Source: Nostoc edaphicum CCNP1411
GTDB taxonomy: Bacteria > Cyanobacteriota > Cyanobacteriia > Cyanobacteriales > Nostocaceae
Direction: 5' to 3'
Assembly: GCF_014023275.1 (NCBI RefSeq)
Contig: NZ_CP054698.1
Span: 1,736,001 to 1,800,000, forward strand
Length of the DNA stretch: 64,000 nucleotides
The notes under the pieces were generated by a model. The model ran no database searches and was not told the origin of the DNA. It was given only the letters and a program-made list of their open reading frames with translations. Positions 1-9,017 of this stretch are shown here, one piece after another. The position numbers were made by a program, and so were the translations under genes. Each line of letters begins with the position of its first letter. The first letter of the stretch is position 1.

Positions 1-22
1 CTTGAATATTAAGAGTTGTCAT
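1..22 (-). CDS. Start of a gene in the pstA position (partial, runs off the left edge)
   Basis: An ATG on the minus strand at 22-20 opens a frame reading MTTLNIQ before the window ends. It begins one base after the pstC stop codon (TGA at 26-24). In phosphate operons the gene after pstC is normally pstA, the second permease subunit. Only seven codons are visible, so the name rests on position alone. Confidence 0.5.
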
Positions 23-23
23 A

Positions 24-938
24 TCAATAAATTTCTCGATAGCGCTTGGTGAGAAAATGACCAATGATGTTGAAGACTAAAGTCATTAGCACTAACGTCA
101 GTCCAACTGCAAAGATGGTCTGATATTCCAGGCTGCCATGAGGTAGGTCGCCGAGACTCACCGATACAATGTAGGCTGTCATTGTAGCGGCTGGTTCCAT
201 CGGGTTAAGGGTCAGGTTTGGTTGTCCACCCGCAGCAATAGCCACTATCATCGTTTCACCGATCGCACGAGAAATCCCCAAAATGTAAGCCGCAGAGATG
301 CCAGAAATAGAAGCTGGTAATATGACTCGCAAAGCTGTCTGGAAGCGGGTAGCCCCCATTGCATAAGAAGCCTCGCGTAGATGTGCGGGTACTGTACGCA
401 TGGCATCTTCGCTCAGGGAACTGACATAAGGAATAATCATAATACCGATGACGAGTCCCGCACTTAACATACTAAAACCAGGTAAATCTGGCAGAATTAC
501 CTGCAACAAGGGTGTGAGAAATAAGAGCGCAAAATAACCGTAAACTACCGTGGGAATACCCGCCAACAATTCTAAAGCTGGCTTGACAATTTCCCGAAGG
601 ATGGGTGAAGCAAATTCACTCAAGTAAACAGCAATAATTGTACCTAGTGGTACTGCTACTAATAAAGCAACTAATGTGGTAACTAATGTTCCTGTCATCA
701 GGGGCAAAATACCGTAATGCTTATCATCAAATAACGGTGTCCATTGAGTATCTGTAAGGAATTCCCATAAAGATACTTTTTGAAAAAATAGAATTGACTC
801 GTAAAATAAGATACCAAGAATTGCTAATGTAGTTGCCACAGAAGAAAGTGCTGCTAGAAACAAGACAGACTCAATTGCCCGTTCTTGCAAATCACGCACT
901 AGCTTTCGAGAAAGTTGAGTTTGTTTTGCACTACTCAT
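24..938 (-). CDS. pstC: Phosphate ABC transporter permease PstC
   Basis: Inner-membrane permease subunit of the high-affinity phosphate importer PstSCAB. The protein has about six hydrophobic segments and the binding-protein-dependent permease signature in the second half (EASYAMGATRFQTALRVILP), which contacts the ATPase. The stretch GTIIAVYLSEFA is typical of PstC. I chose the ATG at 938 (304 aa); a GTG at 980 adds 14 residues and cannot be excluded, since neither start has a good ribosome-binding site. It lies downstream of pstS on the same strand, with the next gene starting 1 bp after its stop, so the genes are probably co-transcribed. Identification is firm at family level. Confidence 0.93.
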   Translation of the reverse strand: MSSAKQTQLSRKLVRDLQERAIESVLFLAALSSVATTLAILGILFYESILFFQKVSLWEFLTDTQWTPLFDDKHYGILPLMTGTLVTTLVALLVAVPLGTIIAVYLSEFASPILREIVKPALELLAGIPTVVYGYFALLFLTPLLQVILPDLPGFSMLSAGLVIGIMIIPYVSSLSEDAMRTVPAHLREASYAMGATRFQTALRVILPASISGISAAYILGISRAIGETMIVAIAAGGQPNLTLNPMEPAATMTAYIVSVSLGDLPHGSLEYQTIFAVGLTLVLMTLVFNIIGHFLTKRYREIY

Positions 939-1018
939 GCTGGGATGCGATCGCTTTTTGTATGATGAATTTAAATACACAAAGAGAGGTACTACACCTC
1001 CCTTTGATGAATGGCAGA

Positions 1019-1036
1019 TTTTGAACTAGTTCAAAA
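1019..1036. promoter_or_regulatory. Perfect 18-bp palindrome in the pstS-pstC spacer
   Basis: TTTTGAACTAGTTCAAAA is a perfect palindrome just after the pstS stop codon. A second small inverted repeat (GAGGT/ACCTC) lies nearby at about 986-1000. In RNA from the minus strand these could form hairpins that stabilise the pstS message or partly stop transcription before pstC. That role is inferred; the palindrome itself is plain in the sequence. Confidence 0.5.
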
Positions 1037-1049
1037 ATCACAATTAGGC

Positions 1050-2063
1050 TTATTCTCTGGCTTCACGGCTTAATAATTCTTCAATTTTCAACCCAACTGA
1101 TTCTTGACCACCAAAAATCGTGCCATATCTCTTCTTATTGAAGTGATTCTGGGCGGTAGTGTATGCTGACGCTGGTAGAGCAACGTATTTTACTTCTTGA
1201 GAAAACTTAGCTGCATTTTGCAAGTAAAATTGCACAAACTGCTTGACTTGTGGCTTGTCAATAGACTTGGAACTAACATAGATAAAAATGGGACGAGATA
1301 GTGGATTGTAACTACCATTTTTCACTGTCGCTTCCGAAGGCAATACGCCGTTAACTGGCACTGCCTTGAGTTTATTTTTATTTTCTGCGTAATAGGCATA
1401 ACCAAAGTAACCAAGGGCGTTCTTATCACGGCTAACACCTTGTACAAGTACGTTGTCATCTTCGCTAGCAGTAAAGTCACCCCGGCTAGACTTGGCTTTG
1501 CCAACAATAGCTTCGGTAAAGTAATCGAAGGTTCCAGAGTTTGCACCAGGACCAAACAATTTCAGAGGTGCATTGGGGAATCCGTTACGAACCTGATTCC
1601 AGTTGTTGACCTTACCCTGTGCCCCAGGTTCCCAAATTTTCTTCAATTCGGCAACTGTGAGATTTTTTGCCCAGGAATTTTGGGGGTGAACCACTACTGT
1701 TAAAGCATCATAAGCTACTGGTAGTTCAACATAACGAATGCCCGCAGCTTTGCAAGCATCGATTTCTTTTTGTAGGATGGGACGAGATGCACCAGAGATG
1801 TCTGTCTCGCCACGACAGAACTTTTTGAAGCCGCCGCCAGTACCAGAAACGCCTACTGTAACTCTCACTCTACCGCTTTGCGCTTTTTGGAAGTCTTCTG
1901 CTGCTGCTTCCGTAATTGGGAAAACGGTGCTAGAACCATCAACCGTAACTGTGCTGACGCTTTGGGAATGAACCGCAGATATTGATAGACCAAATGTGGC
2001 GGTTACTATTGAGACTAGACCTAATACTGTCAGGCTGTTAAGCTTAAAGTTCATCTTGTTCAT
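1050..2063 (-). CDS. pstS: Phosphate-binding periplasmic protein PstS
   Basis: Periplasmic phosphate receptor of the Pst importer, 337 aa, a usual length for the family. Residues 1-33 form a signal peptide ending SAVHSQ. Phosphate-contact motifs are visible: DGSSTVFP near residue 43, and GTGGGFKKFCRGETDISGASR near 75-95. The later stretch GPGANSGTFDYF is also typical. The start has a good AGGAA site 7 bases upstream. A PHO-box-like array lies about 125 bp upstream. The cyanobacterial paralogue SphX is an alternative name, but position directly before pstC favours pstS. Confidence 0.95.
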   Translation of the reverse strand: MNKMNFKLNSLTVLGLVSIVTATFGLSISAVHSQSVSTVTVDGSSTVFPITEAAAEDFQKAQSGRVRVTVGVSGTGGGFKKFCRGETDISGASRPILQKEIDACKAAGIRYVELPVAYDALTVVVHPQNSWAKNLTVAELKKIWEPGAQGKVNNWNQVRNGFPNAPLKLFGPGANSGTFDYFTEAIVGKAKSSRGDFTASEDDNVLVQGVSRDKNALGYFGYAYYAENKNKLKAVPVNGVLPSEATVKNGSYNPLSRPIFIYVSSKSIDKPQVKQFVQFYLQNAAKFSQEVKYVALPASAYTTAQNHFNKKRYGTIFGGQESVGLKIEELLSREARE

Positions 2064-2186
2064 AACAAAATTCCTAGTTTGTTGGACATTGAATTTCCGC
2101 TAATTCACCTCAAAAAATAACTACTTTTTCAAGTTAAAAGTTTAGTGAATAAACGGAATGTCCATAGTCAAGAAGATGACATGATT

Positions 2187-2226
2187 AGTTAATGCATGAG
2201 TTAAATTTTAGTTAATTAAAGGTTAA
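2187..2226 (-). promoter_or_regulatory. PHO-box-like tandem repeats upstream of pstS
   Basis: On the minus strand, TTAACY occurs at 2226-2221, 2215-2210, 2204-2199 and 2192-2187. Spacing is 11, 11 and 12 bases. Cyanobacterial PHO boxes are tandem 8-bp repeats of the type YTTAACCW at 11-bp period, bound by the phosphate-starvation regulator SphR. The array lies about 125 bp before the pstS start. It is a strong candidate for induction of the operon by phosphate limitation. Confidence 0.8.
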
Positions 2227-2602
2227 TCATGATTGATACATTTATCGGGCGAAATATAGCCAGAGTGAGCTATGTAAGCAGCAAATACGGATATATCAAT
2301 CTAAGAAATATGTAAACTGCTATTTGATTGAGTTAAAGTGGATGGTTGATTTACGTCGTGCCGTACTATAGGACTCATCAAAAATTAAAGCTGATTCCTA
2401 TAGATTTCTCACTTAATTGCAGAGCAGAAGTTAAAATCGATTTTAAAAGCTAAATAAATATAGTGAAATTAGTTAAACAAAATAAAACCCAATAATTAAC
2501 GCTTAATATTAAGCTTTGTTCTTCAACCCAACCTTGATATAATTCCAAATATATATTGGGAATTGTGCATTGGGCATTAGTTATTTCTCCCCCTCTCCCC
2601 AC
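2227..2602. other. Non-coding spacer between acyl-CoA dehydrogenase gene and pstS promoter
   Basis: AT-rich with no credible open frame. Near 2555-2600 it contains Nostoc-style simple repeats (TTGGGAATTGTGCATTGGGCAT and a C-rich run). I see no RNA gene or clear terminator. Confidence 0.5.
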
Positions 2603-3802
2603 CTACTTTACCTTCAGCACCGACTTCCCTAAAGACTGGCAAATAACATCATTTTGCGGTGTATGGATACGGCTGCACAGAACGTCACGGTAATGTCGTT
2701 CTAAAGGATTCCTTTTTAATAGACCAGGATTACCTGTCAGTTCTAAAGCAATCTCCACAGCACGAATTGAGTTAGTTGTAGTGAGATATTTAACAGCTTG
2801 TGCCTGTAAACCTACATTAGGCTCATACTCGCCTTTATCAATATCTTCAGCCAAACTATAAATCAATCTATTGTTAGCAAACAACAGTGCTTCTATTTCA
2901 CCCACAGCAGTTTGGAAGCGTGGCAGAGTTGCCAGTGGCTCTTTGAGATTAGAAGGCGATCGCTCCCAAAGATATTTAGCCAGCCAGTCTCGCGCACTAG
3001 TAGCAACACCGAGATATAAAGCACTTACTGTCAAACTACCCCAAGTGGAAATCAGCGGATCAAAAGATGGCGTCGCAGATATGGGGCTGATATTGAGAGC
3101 ATACTCTGAGGGAATTAATACATTCTCTAAAATTAGATCGTGGCTGCCTGTCGCTCTCATCCCCAAGTGATCCCAGGTTTCAACAATTCGCAAACCTGGC
3201 AGATCGCGCGGAACCAGAAAACTTCCAACTTGTGGTTCATCCTCAGTTGTCCGTGCCCAAACAACAAAGTAGCTAAGAATGGGACTACCCGTGGTGTACT
3301 GCTTATGTCCTGTTAAACACCAGCCCTCTATTGTTCGTTCGGCAATTGTCGCAGGCAATCCGCCTCTAGCTGGCGTTCCTAACTCTGGTTCAACACGGGC
3401 AGCATTGAGCAGGGCAATGCCTTCGATTGATTCACGACACAGCCGCTTATATACTTCTGGATGCCAGCGACGACTACGAGCCGCATGAGCATGTTGAAGA
3501 TAGTGCATTGTCAGTACTAGCGCGGTTGAAGCATCGCCACGCGCTATCCCTTCAATCACTCGACAGATAGTTGGCAACCCCAAACCCTGACCACCTAATT
3601 CATGTGGAATGGTGAGGCTGAGTAATCCTGCCTCATGCAAAGCTGTAAAATTCTCAAAGGGAAAGGAACCATCTTTGTCATGTACCCCTGCACGGGTGGC
3701 AAAGTCTTTGGCTAGAGCCTCAACTCGGTCGAAAATATTGGGGAGAGTTTCTAAGCCTTTGGCTACAAAGGTGTCTGACACTGCTTGCTCCAACTGTGAC
3801 AT
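2603..3802 (-). CDS. Acyl-CoA dehydrogenase family flavoprotein
   Basis: A 399-aa FAD enzyme of the acyl-CoA dehydrogenase fold; these proteins oxidise acyl thioesters or act as flavin monooxygenases. Visible features are the all-alpha N-terminal region with HELGGQGLGL, the middle beta domain with GHKQYTTGSP and GMRATGSHDLILENV, and the C-terminal helical domain ending in a family-like ...HYRDVLCSRIHTP stretch. I chose the ATG at 3802 because AGGAG lies 6 bases upstream; the longest frame extends to 3907 but adds 35 residues unlike the family. It is a lone gene between the phosphate genes and a long spacer. The substrate is unknown. DszC/SfnB-like desulfurisation enzymes share the fold and are an alternative. 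Confidence 0.85.
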   Translation of the reverse strand: MSQLEQAVSDTFVAKGLETLPNIFDRVEALAKDFATRAGVHDKDGSFPFENFTALHEAGLLSLTIPHELGGQGLGLPTICRVIEGIARGDASTALVLTMHYLQHAHAARSRRWHPEVYKRLCRESIEGIALLNAARVEPELGTPARGGLPATIAERTIEGWCLTGHKQYTTGSPILSYFVVWARTTEDEPQVGSFLVPRDLPGLRIVETWDHLGMRATGSHDLILENVLIPSEYALNISPISATPSFDPLISTWGSLTVSALYLGVATSARDWLAKYLWERSPSNLKEPLATLPRFQTAVGEIEALLFANNRLIYSLAEDIDKGEYEPNVGLQAQAVKYLTTTNSIRAVEIALELTGNPGLLKRNPLERHYRDVLCSRIHTPQNDVICQSLGKSVLKVK

Positions 3803-4441
3803 AAATACTCCTGCAAAACTCACTTTACTACTACTGAATCCCATCCCGCGAAAAATTGATCTTCCTGCAAACTTATAAATGCTTCTATCGGAGTTAAGCG
3901 ATCGCAACTACTTATAGCCTAAATCCTGCCTTCTTTTGTTCGTCAGTTTTTGACCTCAATATCAGTCATTACACAAGTAGTATTTTATACTACTATAAGT
4001 CAGTCGGAATTTAGTAATTGAAATTTCTGTAAGTATGACACAAACTGCTTTCACAGAGCAAGACAAACCAGAGGATTTAGCGATCGCCCCACTTAACGAA
4101 TCGCCAAATTGCATACAATTGTGACGAGATGTAAAATCAAAAAACAGTTTAGAAATTGGCCATTCCACACTTTCAACAAAACTCAATATATATACGTTTT
4201 ATCGTGCCGACTTACTTATTCCCTTATTTCCTGTTAAGAGTTCCCTCTCTACGCAAGTAAGTTTTCCGAATCAAATCGTATTCCTACGCATTTAGTACTT
4301 TACTTGATCGCATCGTAATCCTAGAGTTTTAAAAAACTAACTTGCGACTTATTTTCATTTTTTTAACTATAGGCTCATTTAAATATGAGGAATTTTTTTC
4401 AACTTATATCAAGCTGCAATATGCATTTCTGCTATATCCTC

Positions 4442-4585
4442 GCATGGTGAAAGTGCTATGGTTGTGGTATTTTACTAGTGTGTGTGCTTGATCACACTAT
4501 TAAGGTGTTTAACCTCACTGCTAATTCAAACAACTTACTATATGCCTTAAGCAGACAACATCTGCCACCATCACTTTCATCATGC
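4442..4585. repeat. Spaced inverted repeat (13 of 14 bp)
   Basis: GCATGGTGAAAGTG at 4442-4455 is matched in reverse complement by CACTTTCATCATGC at 4572-4585, with one mismatch. A further inverted pair, CCTTAAGCAG near 4544 and CTGCTTAAAGG near 4597, overlaps this area. The arrangement resembles the remains of a small repeat element or a folded RNA; I cannot tell which. Confidence 0.4.
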
Positions 4586-4867
4586 TACACTGCATATCTG
4601 CTTAAAGGTTTCATATATCAATGGTTGTAAATATATTTTTTCTGTTAAAGACTATCTACTAGATGATTAAAAAAAAAAATACATTAAGAAAGTCCTAAAT
4701 TCTTCCAATTCCAAGTTGATCGGTGTAGACTAATGATGTCTAGTGATGTCAATATGATGTTTGAAGATCTTTTTTAATCACTTGCATTTATGACACTACC
4801 GGAGGTATGATATAAACTTGAATGACTTGCTAGATGTTCCCCTAAAGATAATAGACATGGCTGCCAA

Positions 4868-4945
4868 AAGATTCGCTGTAGAATCTTGCAAGCCAACTTA
4901 AACAAGTATTGTTTAAGTGAGATTTTTCCTGATTAGTAAAATCTC
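4868..4945. repeat. Three consecutive hairpins
   Basis: Three perfect inverted repeats lie in a row. The first is AAGATTC/GAATCTT (4868-4887, 6-base loop). The second is ACTTAAACAA/TTGTTTAAGT (4896-4918, 3-base loop, 10-bp stem). The third is GAGATTTT/AAAATCTC (4919-4926 and 4938-4945). Such a cluster in a gene-free region suggests a structured RNA or a repeat element. The plus strand leads toward the exporter operon. Confidence 0.5.
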
Positions 4946-5056
4946 TAAAAATTATGATGTGCTTTTAGGATTTTTATAGTCCTCTAATTCTTGTAGCCTA
5001 CCCAAAGCTAGTTTTTCAGTGAGTGATTGAGGTTGCACCCTTGAAACTGAGGCTAT

Positions 5057-5106
5057 CCCGGAGGCTCTCCCCTAGACTCGCAAAACCCTAGGGGAATAAC
5101 ACCGGG
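5057..5106. ncRNA. Nested GC-rich hairpin, possible structured RNA or leader
   Basis: CCCCTAG/CTAGGGG (5069-5075 and 5088-5094) is nested inside CCCGG/CCGGG (5057-5061 and 5102-5106), in a region that is otherwise AT-rich. Downstream, AGTTGTG and CACAACT near 5164 and 5195 could pair as well. The GC contrast and nesting suggest an RNA element. I cannot assign it to a known family such as 6S RNA or a riboswitch by eye. Confidence 0.35.
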
Positions 5107-5871
5107 CACTAATTGCACATTGTGTAAATCTCTGATTAACCCTACAAGGCTAACCAGATATGTAGTTGTGGCTTTTTTGCTGTCAGGCTTTGGTCACACA
5201 ACTGCAATGGATTAACTTTGCCCATAATTTACGACTCAATGCAATTTATACAATTATGTCACACCATTTTAGTCAAGACAAGGCTGTTAAAAAATTAGGA
5301 ATGCCTGAAATCGGTATTTTAAGGCTATTTACGAGTTAGGTCTTGTTCAAGAGCCTGAAAAATAATCTTCAGCCAGGACGAACTCTTGGCAGTCAATATC
5401 TGGAAAGAATTTTGACAGTTGGTGATTGATAACTGGAAGAATTTCCATAGCTATCGCTGCATCTACCAAATTTTGATCTGAAGATAAATCCTCTTAATCA
5501 TCAATTACAGACGCCGCTGATTGTCAAAATGAGCGAATCATAAGGGTGTCGAGTATGTTGATGCAATTAGTTGATGTTTGCCTAAGTCTAGCTAAACAAA
5601 GCTTTAGCTCAATTCTTTGGCATTCACATTAGTGATTGTCACATCAACATTGATCACATCAATTACTTGGCTTGGTGCAACGAGCAAGGCTGTCCACCAA
5701 ACAAAAATACCTTGTATTTAAGAGAAGGTTTTTACCCTGCTCTTTCCTCCCAACATTACTTTAAGGAGGTTTAGGGTTTCCTCAGTGAAATTACGGCATT
5801 CAAAAATATTTTTTATTAACTTTTGTATCTGATTCAGGTTGATAACTAAATTCTGTTGCGGAGAAGAGAAA

Positions 5872-8800
5872 ATGCCACCAGTGCTTTATGAGCAACATCT
5901 GGGTGAAAGGCTGTTGTACACCTTGGGTGCAAAGCTTTCAGAAAGAGAATTACAAAACTTCCTGGCAGAAATGGAGATTGTGGAGCCACCAGTAGCAAAG
6001 CAGTTCTGGCAATCTGCACAGACTAATCCTGGTATCTACATTATCCTCACAGGTAAAGTCAGACTGTTGGATAGCTCTGAGAATTTAATCACTACCTTTG
6101 ATGCATGGTCTTGTTTTGGCGAATTGACTCTGTTTCCCGAAGCTAACTTTAGTCCTTATGTAGTCAGAGCTTCAACAGGCTTAAAACTTGGCTATTTCAG
6201 ACAAGAGGCATTGCAAATATTAATAGAGAAGTATCCTAGCATTCGCGATCGCCTATTTGCCCGTGCAGAACTTTGGGATTTGCTGTTGTTATGTCGCCAA
6301 ACCTCACAATTACCGTGCCATACATCACAAGTTCCAGGGATGCTCAGAGCTTTATCTCTGTTTGAGCGACACCAACTAGATCCTGGCTCTGTCAGTCCCC
6401 AAATATCCCAAGATTCGCAACTGTGGCTATTGTATGGAGGTCAACTGCGGCATTCTCAAGGCCATTCTTTGACACCAGGCACTATCTTTGCACAACCAGA
6501 ACAAGGTGATTGGCAAGCAACGCAACCAACGATTGCTTATATTCTGAAAAACGACCAGAGGCAAACAGCACTACAATACTTCCCGGAGTTAGGAAACTGG
6601 GGACTGGGGACTGGGGATTGGGGACTGGGAACTGGCGACTTGGGACTGGGAGCTAGGGAAAAAACTTTCCAATCTCCAAAATCCAAAATAATTCCTTTTC
6701 CCCAACGAGAGAAGCAGTCACAACAACAGCCAAAAAAATCAAATTTTTATTTTCCCAGTCCAAAGGTGCAAGTGGGGCATTGGTGGAAACGCCTCACTAA
6801 AAGCTATCCCTTTTATGCCCAACAAAGCGCAGCCGATTGCGGCTCTGCTTGCTTGGTGATGGTTGGTAAGTATTGGGGCAAGCATTTTAGTATCAATCGC
6901 CTCCGGGATATGACCAACGTTAGCCGCAGTGGTGCATCCCTAAAGGCCATGGCAGCAACAGCAGAAAACCTGGGTTTTTCCACCCGTCCGGTGAAAGCGA
7001 CTCTTGATAAATTGGCAGAACAACCTTTACCTGCAATTGCTCACTGGGAAGGCAAACATTTTATTGTCGTCTATGAAATCACCAAAAAGCGGGTGATTGT
7101 ATGTGACCCTGGTCTTGGTCAACGCAGTCTGACAAAAGCTGAATTTCAAGAAGGTTGGAGTGGTTATGCCTTGTTACTGCAACCTACAGCCCTCCTAAAA
7201 GATGCTAAAGACGAAACTATTAGTTTCTGGAAGTTTTTTGACTTAATTAGACCTCACCATCGGGCACTAGTAGAAATATTTATAGCTTCAGTATTAATCC
7301 AATTATTTGGATTGGTAACGCCAGTATTCACCCAGCTTTTGCTCGATAGAGTACTTGTGCAGCGTAGCGTTACAACCTTAAACGCCATTGGTTTAGGGAT
7401 GATTATTTTTGGGTTGTTTGGTGTCGCTGTCAATGCTCTACGGCAATATCTTCTATTTCATACTGCTAACCGCATTAGCGTCTCCTTACTCGTAGGTTTT
7501 ATCAAACATACCTACCGTTTGCCCCTTTCCTATTTCGAGTCGCGTTTTGTTGGGGATATCATCTCGCGCATCCAAGAAAACCAGAAAATTCAGCGCTTTC
7601 TCACTGGTCAGACACTCTCTATCTTGCTGGATATGCTGACATTGGTGGTTTATCTGAGCTTGATGTTTTCCTATAGCTGGCGAATGTCATTATTTGTATT
7701 GTGTACAGTACCGCCATTTTTTATCTTGGCGCTGGCTAGCACAAGTATTTTGCGCCGGATGTCCAGAGAGATTTTTACTGCTGGTACTCAAGAAAAAAGC
7801 TATCTCATTGAATCCCTGAGTGGAATTCGTACCGTCCGTTCGTTGGCAATTGAACAGACCGTGCGCTGGCGTTGGGAGGAACTGCTGAATGATTTGGTCA
7901 AAAAAGGCTTTAATGCTCAAATAATTGGTAATCGCCTGCAAATTATTAGTGGCGTCATCCAAACTTTTGTCAATACTGCATTGCTATGGTATGGAGCAAC
8001 CCAGGTAATTAATGGCGACCTGACTATTGGACAATTAGTTGCTTTCAATATGTTGGTGGGTAACGTCTTGAGTCCTTTCCAACGGCTGTCTATGTTGTGG
8101 AATCAATTACAGGAAATTGTGATTTCCACTGAACGCATTAATGACGTGTTGGAGGCGGAACCAGAAGAAGACTTAGAAACTAAGCCCCGGAAGACTTTGG
8201 GTAAGCTCAACGGTAATATTCGCTTTCAGAATGTCACCTTTCGCTATCACCCAGAAAGTGAGATTAACGTACTAGAAAATCTCAACTTTGAAATTCAGCC
8301 AGAACAGATGGTTGCAGTGGTGGGGCGTAGTGGTTCTGGAAAAACAACCCTCAGTAAGTTGATTTTGGGTTTATATCCACCGACAGATGGCAAAGTATTG
8401 ATTGATGATCATGACATCACTGCTGTTGCGTTGCGATCGCTCCGTTCTCAAATCGGCGTTGTAGACCAAGATACTTTTCTCTTTGGTGGGACTATCCGCG
8501 AAAACATTGCGATCGCTCATCCAGATGCCTCTTTAGAAGAAATTATCCAAGCAGCAAAATATGCCGGAGCCGATGAATTTATTCAAAAACTACCAATGGG
8601 TTATGAATCCCAAATTGGTGAAGGCGGCGGTATGCTCTCTGGAGGACAGCGCCAACGCGTAGCGATCGCCCGTGCGTTGCTCGGAAATCCTCGGTTATTG
8701 CTGTTTGATGAAGCTACAAGCCATCTAGATTCCGAATCAGAACGAATTATTCAAAACAACCTGAAAACAATTCTTCAAGGACGCACAAGTGTAATCATTG

Positions 8801-8949
8801 CCCATCGTCTCTCTACAGTCCGCAACGCTGACTTAATCTTAGTTTTAGACCAGGGCGTTTTAGTAGAAAGCGGTACCCACGACGAATTAATCGCCAAAAA
8901 AGGTCATTACTACTACCTGAATCACCAACAGCTTGCTCAAACCGGTTGA
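5872..8949 (+). CDS. Peptidase-containing ABC exporter with N-terminal cNMP-binding-like domain
   Basis: Inner-membrane exporter that cuts double-glycine leaders and pumps the cargo out (PCAT type). Domains in order: cyclic-nucleotide-binding-like fold (about 20-140, with FGEL but no canonical PRxA arginine, so binding is doubtful), a possible second degenerate beta-roll (to about 235), a simple-repeat linker (about 241-263), C39 peptidase (about 310-440), six-helix membrane domain, and ATPase. Catalytic Cys323, His396 and Asp412 are present, so it should be an active protease, unlike HlyB. Walker A GRSGSGKT is at 818-825 and LSGGQ at 922-926. I chose the ATG at 5872, which follows a GGAGAAGAG site; a TTG at 5839 lies upstream. 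The layout resembles HetC, but the neighbours are those of bacteriocin-type export clusters. Confidence 0.92.
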   Translation: MPPVLYEQHLGERLLYTLGAKLSERELQNFLAEMEIVEPPVAKQFWQSAQTNPGIYIILTGKVRLLDSSENLITTFDAWSCFGELTLFPEANFSPYVVRASTGLKLGYFRQEALQILIEKYPSIRDRLFARAELWDLLLLCRQTSQLPCHTSQVPGMLRALSLFERHQLDPGSVSPQISQDSQLWLLYGGQLRHSQGHSLTPGTIFAQPEQGDWQATQPTIAYILKNDQRQTALQYFPELGNWGLGTGDWGLGTGDLGLGAREKTFQSPKSKIIPFPQREKQSQQQPKKSNFYFPSPKVQVGHWWKRLTKSYPFYAQQSAADCGSACLVMVGKYWGKHFSINRLRDMTNVSRSGASLKAMAATAENLGFSTRPVKATLDKLAEQPLPAIAHWEGKHFIVVYEITKKRVIVCDPGLGQRSLTKAEFQEGWSGYALLLQPTALLKDAKDETISFWKFFDLIRPHHRALVEIFIASVLIQLFGLVTPVFTQLLLDRVLVQRSVTTLNAIGLGMIIFGLFGVAVNALRQYLLFHTANRISVSLLVGFIKHTYRLPLSYFESRFVGDIISRIQENQKIQRFLTGQTLSILLDMLTLVVYLSLMFSYSWRMSLFVLCTVPPFFILALASTSILRRMSREIFTAGTQEKSYLIESLSGIRTVRSLAIEQTVRWRWEELLNDLVKKGFNAQIIGNRLQIISGVIQTFVNTALLWYGATQVINGDLTIGQLVAFNMLVGNVLSPFQRLSMLWNQLQEIVISTERINDVLEAEPEEDLETKPRKTLGKLNGNIRFQNVTFRYHPESEINVLENLNFEIQPEQMVAVVGRSGSGKTTLSKLILGLYPPTDGKVLIDDHDITAVALRSLRSQIGVVDQDTFLFGGTIRENIAIAHPDASLEEIIQAAKYAGADEFIQKLPMGYESQIGEGGGMLSGGQRQRVAIARALLGNPRLLLFDEATSHLDSESERIIQNNLKTILQGRTSVIIAHRLSTVRNADLILVLDQGVLVESGTHDELIAKKGHYYYLNHQQLAQTG
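6594..6660 (+). repeat. Simple tandem repeat inside the exporter gene
   Basis: Tandem heptamer-like units of the GGGGACT type, common in Nostoc spacers, sit in frame in the exporter gene and encode an alternating Gly/Leu/Trp/Asp/Thr linker. The repeat lies between the regulatory-like N-terminal domain and the C39 peptidase, where a flexible insert is tolerable. Confidence 0.8.
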
Positions 8950-9017
8950 GTCTAGGAACTGAGGATTTGGGACTACTTTGTTTTTTCACTCCATCTACCT
9001 TTATTGGAAATAAAACT

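Larger units (their letters stand above)
3908..5838. other. Long region without a convincing gene, rich in inverted repeats
   Basis: About 1.9 kb, AT-rich, with no frame showing family-like sequence. It carries several inverted repeats, listed separately at 4442-4585, 4868-4945 and 5057-5106. It could hold the promoter and long leader of the exporter operon, one or more small RNAs, or the remains of decayed mobile DNA. No tRNA is recognisable by eye. A 74-codon frame at 3962-4186 (minus) has no features of a real gene. Confidence 0.5.

Noticed and set aside
3962..4186. 74-codon frame on the minus strand
   Set aside because: No family-like sequence and no ribosome site; it overlaps AT-rich spacer with no sign of selection.
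5057..5106. Assigning the nested hairpin to 6S RNA, Yfr1 or a riboswitch
   Set aside because: I cannot match the conserved elements of these families by eye; it is left as an unassigned structure.
5872..8949. Naming the exporter hetC
   Set aside because: Domain layout is similar, but hetP is absent nearby and HlyD and isomerase genes follow; paralogue is the safer reading.
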